The position numbers were made by a program, and so were the translations under genes. A DNA stretch of 9,303 bases. Origin: an uncultured Campylobacter sp. (GTDB lineage Bacteria; Campylobacterota; Campylobacteria; Campylobacterales; Campylobacteraceae). Under the pieces are notes generated by a model. The model was not told where the DNA came from, did no database searches, and saw only the letters and a program-made list of their open reading frames with translations. The DNA is taken from NCBI RefSeq assembly GCF_938018145.1, contig NZ_CALIII010000375.1:1-9303 (forward strand), written 5' to 3'. Of the stretch, positions 1 through 5,592 are shown one piece after another. Every line of letters starts with the position of its first letter. The first letter of the stretch is position 1.

Positions 1-581
1 CTGCTACCCCATAAAAACGTATCGCCGACCGTAACGCTAAAATAGCTCTTCTCTTTCGTTTCAAAAATCCTTAGGTCGCGCACCCTGCCGTTAGCCTCGC
101 CGCTAGACTTCGTCTCTTTTGCGGTGCCTAGCATCGATCTAACGCGTAAGCCCAAAGACGCCTCGCGGTGATACTTAAACCAAGCAAAGGCAAGAGAGCC
201 GAAACCAAAAACAAGCAGCAAAGTGCTAAAAAGCGGCCACCGTCCGCCAAAGCCCAAAAAAACAGCCCAAACGGTAGCCGCGGCGAACAACAAAAACAGC
301 GCAAAAAACAGAGTCGCAAAAAAGGAGCTAGGCTCGTAGGCGTACCAGGCCGCGGAGTTTAAAGAGCGGTTTTTTAGCCCCAAAACCCGCCCCTTTTTAT
401 CGCAAACCGCCAGCATCTCATCGCCGTCATCTACCGGCAAGAGCGGACTTTGCAGCGAGCGAACGTTTAAAATTTGCCCATCCAAGCTAAAGCTATAATC
501 AAATCCGCTTTTGTCTTTATAGACGCACTCAAGCGAACCCGCGCGGCCGCCGAGCAGGTTTAAACCGTTTTGCGTTTTCAT
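1..581 (-). CDS. Two-helix membrane protein of unknown function, partial (C-terminus beyond left edge)
   Basis: An open frame of 193 codons runs from an ATG at 581-579 to the window edge without a stop. GAGGAG lies 9 bases before the ATG. I do not recognise the family. Residues 1-80 look like a small beta-rich soluble domain. Two hydrophobic segments follow at about 86-111 and 115-136, then a soluble tail. The tail (about 164-190, beginning GRVRDL and containing YFSVTVGDTFL) resembles the N-terminal part (about 12-38, beginning GRAGSL and containing YSFSLDGQIL), so the domain may be repeated on each side of the membrane hairpin. The neighbour at 612-1112 has the same layout and a recognisably similar N-terminal domain. 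The gap between them is 30 bases, so they probably form an operon with this gene second. It is probably an inner-membrane protein. Existence of the gene is well supported; its function is unknown. Confidence 0.8.
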   Translation of the reverse strand, partial: MKTQNGLNLLGGRAGSLECVYKDKSGFDYSFSLDGQILNVRSLQSPLLPVDDGDEMLAVCDKKGRVLGLKNRSLNSAAWYAYEPSSFFATLFFALFLLFAAATVWAVFLGFGGRWPLFSTLLLVFGFGSLAFAWFKYHREASLGLRVRSMLGTAKETKSSGEANGRVRDLRIFETKEKSYFSVTVGDTFLWGS

Positions 582-611
582 TTAAAAAATCTCCTCAAAT
601 TTGACGCCATT

Positions 612-1112
612 TTATAAATCCATCTCATTTAAAAATTTTCTTAAAGCCAGATACGCCTCGACCGTGCCGCTTAAGCTTTTGTTTTCGCTCCAGTATATGT
701 GCAAAAAAGGCAGCGATAAAAACAGGCAAACAACAAAGGCAAACAAGGCTGCCATGCCTGCAAATTCGGACAAATATTTACTTAAATAAATGATAGGTAT
801 CGCAAAAATCGCGCCTAGAATTTTACCCGGAACGATATCAAAGATCGCCGCCCAAAATAGTATAAAATGCGCGCGCCAAGCGTAGTTTTTGAGCCACTTG
901 TTTGAGGTCAAATTTTTAAAATTCCAAACCTCGTTTTGCTCGTCGTAGGCGATAGCTAGGCGGTCGTTTTCGCGCGGCACGAGGCGATCTTTAGAAATTT
1001 TGGCGTTAAATTTCGCGCCCGCGATCTCAAAAATGCAGTCATCCGTCGCCGCATTCCACCTCACGTTTTTTACCTCGCCCGCTAAGACCTGAAACTCGCG
1101 CGAATCTCGCAT
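612..1112 (-). CDS. Two-helix membrane protein of unknown function, paralogue of its downstream neighbour
   Basis: This is a 166-residue protein with an ATG start and GGAG about 9 bases upstream. Residues 1-78 are soluble and rich in short alternating strands. Two strongly hydrophobic stretches follow at about 80-110 and 116-141, then a 25-residue charged tail. Its soluble domain aligns by eye with that of the gene at 1-581: a Gly near residue 12, a Leu-Val-Pro motif followed by a negatively charged Asn/Gly-Asp turn, then LAIAYDEQNEVW against LAVCDKKGRVLG, and a shared Lys-Asn before the first helix. I cannot assign a named domain. Likely a cytoplasmic-membrane protein and the first gene of a two-gene operon. 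No -10 box could be picked confidently in the AT-rich sequence upstream. Confidence 0.82.
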   Translation of the reverse strand: MRDSREFQVLAGEVKNVRWNAATDDCIFEIAGAKFNAKISKDRLVPRENDRLAIAYDEQNEVWNFKNLTSNKWLKNYAWRAHFILFWAAIFDIVPGKILGAIFAIPIIYLSKYLSEFAGMAALFAFVVCLFLSLPFLHIYWSENKSLSGTVEAYLALRKFLNEMDL

Positions 1113-1160
1113 CTAAATTTTCTCCAAAGTTTTTGTAAATTCGTAAAAATTAACGCCGAG

Positions 1161-1205
1161 CAAATTTGAGCGGGACACAAAAATACATCAAATTTGAGCA
1201 GGACA
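1161..1205. repeat. Short direct repeat, two 17-base copies
   Basis: CAAATTTGAGCGGGACA at 1161-1177 is repeated as CAAATTTGAGCAGGACA at 1189-1205, differing at one base. The copies start 28 bases apart. Both contain the recurrent CAAATTTGAGC motif. They lie about 50-90 bases upstream of the start of the membrane-protein gene at 612-1112. They could be regulatory sites or simply part of the genome-wide AAATTT bias. Confidence 0.5.
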
Positions 1206-1525
1206 AAAACCCGTGCGGGTGCATAAATTTAACCGCGTGCGCAAAAAGCGCAAGCAAAGGCTTTAAGCCTGACGACCGAGTTTTGCTCGAGCGCTAGCAG
1301 AATTTAGCAAATTTACGCCGTAAAGATAGCCGTAAAGCCCGCCAGGCAAAATAAAATGCCGCCGGAAGCGAGCCAAATTTGCCCGTAAAAAGCAGTCAAA
1401 TTTGAGCAAAAGCAAATTATGCACCGCTCGATAAATTTACCAAAAAATCGACCCAAATTTTAGCCTAGCAATCGCCGATGCGTCAAATTTGAGCCAAATA
1501 ATCTAAATTTACATGAGACGCGAAG

Positions 1526-1555
1526 CCGTCCGCAAAAAGACAAAAGCGCGGACGG
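1526..1555 (-). terminator. Inverted repeat, possible terminator of the Sel1-repeat gene
   Basis: CCGTCCGC (1526-1533) and GCGGACGG (1548-1555) form a perfect 8-base-pair GC-rich stem with a 14-base loop. It lies about 60 bases beyond the stop of the minus-strand gene at 1616-2248. There is no clear run of T after the stem on the minus strand, although the loop itself is T-rich on that strand. A perfect palindrome GTCAAATTTGAC (1555-1566) abuts it. The role as a terminator is inferred from position. Confidence 0.35.
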
Positions 1556-1615
1556 TCAAATTTGACGGATCGCCTGGCCGAAAAAAGCAAATTTATGCCG
1601 CGAAAGCCCGCAAAT

Positions 1616-2248
1616 TTAGCGCGCCGCTAGTCCTTCTAGCTCCTTTGCCAGCGAGTTTACCTTCGAGTCGTCCATGCCGTTGCGCTCGACGTCGCTCACG
1701 ACGATGTCCTCCCACGCCTTGGCAAACTCAGCCTGCGATAGTCCCAGGCCGCCCTCGCCCTTTGGTAGCATACCGCTGATCACCAGCGCGCGGAAGCACA
1801 CGTGGCGGTCGCCCTTGTAGGCTTTGCACTGCTCTAGCGAGTTTTTAAACTCGGCTCCTAGGTGCTGCGTGACCTTATCGTCCGGGTATTTTTCCGCCGC
1901 GCGAGCTATGTTAAGTGCGGCTTCGTAGTACTGCGATATGGCTTTAAACTCGCCGTTTTTAGCGGCGTACCCTAGTAGTTCGCCCGCTCTTTTGCTATCT
2001 CTTGGCGCGCCTAGACCAGTAACGTAGAGCAGCCCCAGATCGCCGCACGCGTCTCTTAGGCCTTCGTCGCAGTATTTTTTGCGAAGCTCGAATTCCTCTT
2101 TAAATTTACCGCTTTCAAAGTAGTTGTTCGCGCCCGCGACGGAGTTGTACTCGCGCAGTACTTTTGCGTACTGCTCGGGGCTAAATGGCTTTGCCTGCGC
2201 GCAAACGGCGCAAAGAGCAAACAGGGCTGCGGCTAAAATTTTATTCAT
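1616..2248 (-). CDS. Secreted Sel1-like repeat protein with four cysteines
   Basis: This 210-residue protein begins with a Sec signal peptide: Met-Asn-Lys, a hydrophobic core, and cleavage likely after AQA at residue 19. The pre-cleavage cysteines do not form a proper lipobox, so a soluble periplasmic or secreted protein is likelier than a lipoprotein. Residues about 57-99 match a Sel1-like repeat (LGLLYVTGLGAPRD, then the AGELLGYAAKNGE helix). The mature chain has cysteines at 60 and 68 (C-x7-C) and at 141 and 151 (C-x9-C), a spacing like the disulfide-linked helix pairs of Helicobacter Hcp-type Sel1 proteins. Only one clear repeat is visible. The ATG overlaps the stop of the desulfurase-like gene as ATGA, and its ribosome binding site AAGGA lies inside that gene's last codons, so translation is probably coupled. 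Its specific function is unknown; such proteins usually mediate protein contacts. Confidence 0.85.
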   Translation of the reverse strand: MNKILAAALFALCAVCAQAKPFSPEQYAKVLREYNSVAGANNYFESGKFKEEFELRKKYCDEGLRDACGDLGLLYVTGLGAPRDSKRAGELLGYAAKNGEFKAISQYYEAALNIARAAEKYPDDKVTQHLGAEFKNSLEQCKAYKGDRHVCFRALVISGMLPKGEGGLGLSQAEFAKAWEDIVVSDVERNGMDDSKVNSLAKELEGLAAR

Positions 2249-3537
2249 TTCTTTTCCTTTTTGGTTTTAAATTTTTTGATAGTTTTTTTGATGGCCTTTA
2301 GCAGATAGGCGACGTCTTTTGGCGTGTGCGAGTAGTGCAGGCTCACGCGCACCCAGCCGGGCTTTTGGTCAAATTTCTGATCGTCTTTTAGCCCGAGCAA
2401 GTCATGTCCGTACGGACCGGCGCACGCACACCCGGCGCGGGTCTGCACGCCATAGTCCTCGCTCAGCGCCGCGGCGAAATCATATGGCGAAACGCCTTTT
2501 ACATTAAACGCGAAAATCGGCAGCCTCGGCACTCCGCTCGGGCAGTAGCTCACGACCTCGGGGATCTTATCTAGCCCCTCGCAAAATAGCTTCGTTAGCT
2601 CATCCTCGCGGCTTTTTATGACGTCTAGGCCGACCTCGTTTCGCAGTCTGTATGCTAGCGCGGCTCTTATGAGCCCCATCACGTGCTGGGTGCCGCCCTC
2701 CTCGGTGCGCTCGATGCTAGGCGCAAAAAAATGCGAGCTGCGGCTCACGTAGCTAACCGTCCCGCCCGCGGCGAAGGTTGGTTTTTCCGACTTTACAAGC
2801 TCCTTTTTTATCGCGAGCAGTCCGCAGCTACCCACGCCTCCTAAAAGCTTATGCGGCGAGAGAAATAGCGCGTCGAAGTAGTCGGCGTCGAGGTTGTCGT
2901 GCGAGCTAAAACTAGCCGCGTCAAAGGCCACGGTCGCGCCGTATCGCTTCATCATCACGTAGATTTTTTTGTAGTCGCTGATTATCCCCGTGACGTTTGA
3001 GGCCGCGCTAAAAGAGCCGATGATCTCGCGCTTTGAGTTGATTTTGAGCAGTTGATCGAGCCTGCCGAAATTTATCTCCCCGCTCTTGCTTAGCGGTATG
3101 CGCACGACCTCGCACAGCCCCTCGCGCAGGCTAACCTCGTTTGAGTGGTGCTCGTAGGGCGAGACGATGACGAGGGGCAAATTTGCGCCTTTTACCGCCT
3201 CTTCGCCTAGGCGGTTTGCGCTCATAGGCGGCAGGTAAAGCCCCATGATCTCTTGAAATTTCTTTATAGCTCCAGTCGCGCCGCAGCCAGCTGAGATCAG
3301 ATAAAATCGCTCGTCAAGCCCCAGCGCGTCTTTTAGGCTTTGCCTTGCTTTTTCGTAGCGTTTTTGCGTCTTTAGCGCGTTTGAGGCGCTTTCTGAGTGC
3401 GTGTTGGCGTAGGTTTTTAGGTATTTTGCGATCTTGCGCTCTATTGGCGCGTAGGCTAGGCCCGAGGCCGTGTAGTCAAAGTAGCGCACGCCTTTTTTTA
3501 AAATAATATTTTTTCTGATTTCGTCGATGCTAACCAA
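2245..3537 (-). CDS. Class V aminotransferase-fold, group II cysteine desulfurase-like enzyme
   Basis: This 430-residue protein belongs to the PLP-dependent class V aminotransferase fold and most resembles SufS/CsdA-type cysteine desulfurases or selenocysteine lyases. Visible landmarks are the PLP-stacking His130 in YEHHSN, Asp206 in FDAAS, the Schiff-base Lys230 in SPHKLLGG, and the loop TRAGCACAGPYGH at 366-378. Cys372 aligns with the catalytic cysteine of SufS and Arg397 (GWVRVSL) with its substrate-binding arginine. The usual Arg-x-Gly-His-His-Cys is replaced by Arg-Ala-Gly-Cys-Ala-Cys, giving a second cysteine at 370. It would release sulfur (or selenium) from cysteine in the cytoplasm, but the physiological acceptor is unknown and no iron-sulfur scaffold gene is nearby. 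The start is TTG: AGGA lies 6 bases before it, and the first internal Met is near residue 98, past conserved sequence. The C-terminal tail is lysine-rich. It is the first gene of a pair with the Sel1-repeat gene. Confidence 0.88.
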   Translation of the reverse strand: MVSIDEIRKNIILKKGVRYFDYTASGLAYAPIERKIAKYLKTYANTHSESASNALKTQKRYEKARQSLKDALGLDERFYLISAGCGATGAIKKFQEIMGLYLPPMSANRLGEEAVKGANLPLVIVSPYEHHSNEVSLREGLCEVVRIPLSKSGEINFGRLDQLLKINSKREIIGSFSAASNVTGIISDYKKIYVMMKRYGATVAFDAASFSSHDNLDADYFDALFLSPHKLLGGVGSCGLLAIKKELVKSEKPTFAAGGTVSYVSRSSHFFAPSIERTEEGGTQHVMGLIRAALAYRLRNEVGLDVIKSREDELTKLFCEGLDKIPEVVSYCPSGVPRLPIFAFNVKGVSPYDFAAALSEDYGVQTRAGCACAGPYGHDLLGLKDDQKFDQKPGWVRVSLHYSHTPKDVAYLLKAIKKTIKKFKTKKEKK

Positions 3538-3560
3538 AATTTTTCCTTATAAAAAAAGAG

Positions 3561-3566
3561 ATTATA
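3561..3566 (-). promoter_or_regulatory. Promoter -10 box for the desulfurase-like gene
   Basis: Read on the minus strand this is a perfect TATAAT, preceded by TTTGGT. It lies 24 bases before the TTG start, leaving room for a short leader with the AGGA ribosome site. No TTGACA-like -35 is visible, as is typical of Campylobacter housekeeping promoters. Confidence 0.6.
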
Positions 3567-3576
3567 ACCAAAGTTG

Positions 3577-3585
3577 TGCTAAAAT
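3577..3585 (+). promoter_or_regulatory. Extended -10 promoter for the DUF234-flgS operon
   Basis: TGCTAAAAT matches the extended -10 pattern TGnTATAAT with one mismatch. Transcription would start near 3592, just before the AAGGAG ribosome binding site at 3594-3599, giving a very short leader. It is back to back with the minus-strand -10 at 3561-3566, so two polymerases could hardly bind at once. This placement argues against use of the ATG at 3584. Confidence 0.5.
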
Positions 3586-3593
3586 GGGCTAAA

Positions 3594-3599
3594 AAGGAG
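3594..3599 (+). promoter_or_regulatory. Strong Shine-Dalgarno that points to a non-canonical start
   Basis: AAGGAG lies in the 5' leader of the DUF234 gene. The first codon at normal spacing in the open frame is ATC at 3605. The only conventional in-frame start is the TTG at 3653, 53 bases beyond and without its own Shine-Dalgarno. An in-frame ATG at 3584 is upstream of this site and is followed two codons later by TAA (3590-3592). Confidence 0.6.
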
Positions 3600-3652
3600 C
3601 AAAAATCTACGCCTTAAAATCAAGCTACGCGCGCTTTAAACACCTTGATATC

Positions 3653-4468
3653 TTGCAGCTTATTTACTTTCATCTAGTCTTTGACGCGCTAAAATTTGAG
3701 GCGAATTATTACGATATTTTCGAGGCGATCGAAAAGGAAATTTTAGATAAATTTGAAGATTTGTCGCTCAAATTTAGCTTTGACGCGCCTTTTGAGAGCG
3801 AGCTTAAATTTGCCCTTTGCAAGCTTGCTAAAAACGACCGCAAAAAATACGCTCTAAATAAATTTCTGCCCCGCCCTCTCATCCTAAAAATTTACGCCGC
3901 CGCGATAAACTTAGGCGTAGTCAGCATCGAAAAGACGCTGGAAAAACCGCGCGTAAAAAGCAAATATCAAAAATCCAAAAAGCTGCCCGAGCGCGATAAG
4001 GCACAGGATAAGGTGGTCTTTAACGACAATTTTACTAGATTTTGGTTTTATTTCATCGAGCCAAATTTGGCCCTTTTAAAAAACGGCGAAAAGGCCGCGC
4101 TGATGGAGATTATCAAGCGAGAGTTCGACTCGTACGCGGGCTTTGGCTTTGAGCTGCTTTGCCGCGAGCTTTTGGCGTTTAGACTAGGCACGGAGCCCGC
4201 GCGGGTGCGGAGCCTGTGGGCGAAAAATATCGAGATAGACATATTTTTGAGCCTAGACGGACGTATCATCGTCGGAGAAGCTAAATTTAAAGAGCATAAA
4301 ATTTGCAAAAACGTGGTAAATTTACTCCTTAAAAAATGCGAGCGACTAGGCTTTGTGCCCGACGCCGTCGCGCTATTTTCCAAAAGCGGCTTTAGCAACG
4401 AAGTGCGCCGCCTAAAAAACGAGCGAATTTTACTTTTTGATTTAGAAAATTTCGAGGAGCTTTTATGA
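3653..4468 (+). CDS. DUF234-type protein with PD-(D/E)XK nuclease-like residues; true start probably 3605
   Basis: From the TTG at 3653 the product is 271 residues. The same frame stays open back to 3593, encoding a plausible N-terminus (IYALKSSYARFKHLDI), so the protein probably begins at ATC 3605 with 287 residues. Numbering from TTG, the second half resembles DUF234, best known as the C-terminal domain of archaeal-type ATPases: FTRFWFYFIEPN at 127-138, then Glu167, Asp196 in EIDIF, and Glu209-Ala-Lys211 in VGEAKFK. These four residues match a PD-(D/E)XK nuclease core. The AAA ATPase domain usually fused ahead of DUF234 is absent; residues 1-115 are helical and charged. The stop overlaps the flgS ATG as ATGA, and a GAGGAG for flgS lies inside this gene, so the two are probably translationally coupled. 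Nuclease activity is inferred, not demonstrated, and a flagellar role is suggested only by context. Confidence 0.8.
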   Translation: MQLIYFHLVFDALKFEANYYDIFEAIEKEILDKFEDLSLKFSFDAPFESELKFALCKLAKNDRKKYALNKFLPRPLILKIYAAAINLGVVSIEKTLEKPRVKSKYQKSKKLPERDKAQDKVVFNDNFTRFWFYFIEPNLALLKNGEKAALMEIIKREFDSYAGFGFELLCRELLAFRLGTEPARVRSLWAKNIEIDIFLSLDGRIIVGEAKFKEHKICKNVVNLLLKKCERLGFVPDAVALFSKSGFSNEVRRLKNERILLFDLENFEELL

Positions 4469-5463
4469 CTCAGATCGACAAAACCAGCGTCCAAGACGGG
4501 CTAAAAAGCCTGATCGAGCAGACCTATCTGATAGAGCGCGAGTACAAAAACCTGACCGCGTCGTATGCGAATTTGCAAGGCTTTATCAAAGATATCGTGG
4601 AAATTTTGCCAAACGCGATCTGGGTTTTAGACGAGGCGGGCGAGATATTTTTACAAAACTCAGAAGCCCTAAAACTCGGGCAAATTTTAAAATTTATCCC
4701 GCAAAATGAAGGCGAGATAAGCGCCGCGGGGCAAATCTACCTCATCAAAATCGCCCAAAAAGAGGGTAAAAAAATCATCTCCGCAACCGACATAACGACC
4801 GAAAAGCGCACCGAGCGCCTAGCCTCGATGGGTCAGGTCGCAGCCCACCTAGCCCACGAGATACGCAACCCCGTGGGCTCGATCTCGCTGCTAGCCTCCA
4901 CGCTGATAAAAAAGGCTGACGAGCGCGCTCGCCCCGTAGTCGAACAGATGCAAAAGGCGATCTGGCGCGTCGAGCGCATCATCAAGGCCACCTTGCTTTT
5001 CACCAAAGGCCTAACGATAAACGCGCGCGAATTTAACCTAGCCGAGCTAAAAGGCGAGTGCGAGGCGGCGATAGAGTGCTACACCTACGGCAAGGAGATC
5101 AAATTTAGCCTAAATTTCCCCGACCTGCCCTACGTGGGCGACCGCGATCTGCTCGCGATGGTGTTTCAAAACATGCTGTTTAACGCGATCGATGCGGTCG
5201 AGGAAAACGAGGATGATGACGGCTGGGTGTGCGTGGACTACGAGCAGCGCGAGGGCGAGCATAAATTTGCCGTGACCGATAGCGGCGTGCCGATCAAAAA
5301 CCAAGCCATGGTCTTTGAGCCGTTTAAAACGAGCAAGCTAAAGGGCAACGGCCTAGGCCTGCACCTGTGCCTGCAAATCGTCCAAGCTCACGGCGGCAGT
5401 ATCGAGATCGAGCTTGAGCCAAAGAGCTTTTGCGTAAATTTGCCCGCAAAGACGGGCGGCTAG
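4465..5463 (+). CDS. flgS: FlgS, cytoplasmic histidine kinase of the flagellar FlgS/FlgR system
   Basis: This 332-residue soluble histidine kinase has no membrane helix. An N-terminal helical stretch contains SLIEQTYLIEREYKNLTASY, followed by a PAS-like segment at about 45-110. The dimerisation and phosphoacceptor helix carries HEIRNP with His131. The ATPase domain shows the N-box with Asn236 and Asn240-Ala241, Asp272-Ser-Gly274 as the G1 box, an F-box-like FEPFKTSK at 284-291, and the G2 box KGNGLGLHL at 293-301. In Campylobacter, FlgS senses assembly of the flagellar type III export apparatus and rotor, and phosphorylates FlgR, which activates sigma-54 RNA polymerase at rod, hook and minor flagellin genes. 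flgR is not in the window. The G1 box reads DSGVPI, lacking the second glycine of DxGxG. The ATG is preceded by GAGGAG and overlaps the upstream stop. The family assignment is by recognition of sequence and architecture. Confidence 0.88.
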   Translation: MTQIDKTSVQDGLKSLIEQTYLIEREYKNLTASYANLQGFIKDIVEILPNAIWVLDEAGEIFLQNSEALKLGQILKFIPQNEGEISAAGQIYLIKIAQKEGKKIISATDITTEKRTERLASMGQVAAHLAHEIRNPVGSISLLASTLIKKADERARPVVEQMQKAIWRVERIIKATLLFTKGLTINAREFNLAELKGECEAAIECYTYGKEIKFSLNFPDLPYVGDRDLLAMVFQNMLFNAIDAVEENEDDDGWVCVDYEQREGEHKFAVTDSGVPIKNQAMVFEPFKTSKLKGNGLGLHLCLQIVQAHGGSIEIELEPKSFCVNLPAKTGG

Positions 5464-5479
5464 GCAGGTGAATTTGATG

Positions 5480-5509
5480 AAATTTATACTCTAGGCGGAG
5501 TTTAAATTT
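5480..5509 (+). terminator. AT-rich hairpin after flgS, possible terminator or attenuator
   Basis: AAATTTATACTC (5480-5491) pairs with GAGTTTAAATTT (5498-5509) at 11 of 12 positions with a 6-base loop. It begins 17 bases after the flgS stop. There is no T run after it. The left arm contains TATACT (5485-5490), which could alternatively be a -10 box for the downstream hydrolase gene. No other signal was seen in 5464-5592 apart from the AAGGAGA ribosome site before 5593. Confidence 0.35.
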
Positions 5510-5592
5510 GAACGCGAAATTTAGGGCGGCGGAAGGCTTGGCTTCGGCTGGCCGATCAACGAACAAAAAAACAATCAAAACAAGGAGAGAAA

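Larger units (their letters stand above)
1113..1615. other. 503-base non-coding region packed with AAATTT motifs
   Basis: No convincing coding frame exists here on either strand; the only sizeable frame (from about 1513, plus strand) runs antisense into the Sel1-repeat gene and is basic, low-quality sequence. AAATTT occurs about 14 times (for example near 1115, 1162, 1190, 1308, 1375, 1398, 1432, 1484, 1558 and 1612), where less than one copy is expected by chance. Several copies sit in the palindrome TCAAATTTGA. A short direct repeat GCCGTAAAG occurs at 1317-1325 and 1329-1337. The region lies downstream of the Sel1-repeat gene and upstream of the membrane-protein operon, so it should hold a terminator and a promoter, but only the inverted repeat at 1526-1555 stands out. 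Confidence 0.7.

Noticed and set aside
1309..1340. Repeat of GCCGTAAAG as the start of a CRISPR-like or tandem array
   Set aside because: There are only two 9-base copies three bases apart, and no regular spacing or further units.
1513..1779. Plus-strand frame of 88 codons starting in the AAATTT-rich gap
   Set aside because: It runs antisense through the end of the well-supported Sel1-repeat gene, is rich in Arg, Pro and Ser, and has no ribosome binding site.
3584..3592. ATG at 3584 as start of the DUF234 gene
   Set aside because: It is in frame but reaches TAA after one further codon, lies within the predicted extended -10 box and has no ribosome binding site before it.
4048..4494. Minus-strand frame of 148 codons opposite the DUF234 and flgS genes
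   Set aside because: It is fully antisense to two genes with recognisable domains, its product is Ser/Lys-rich without a domain, and it has no supporting context.
5324..5578. Minus-strand frame of 84 codons across the end of flgS
   Set aside because: It overlaps conserved flgS ATPase-domain coding sequence in antisense and has no homologous features.
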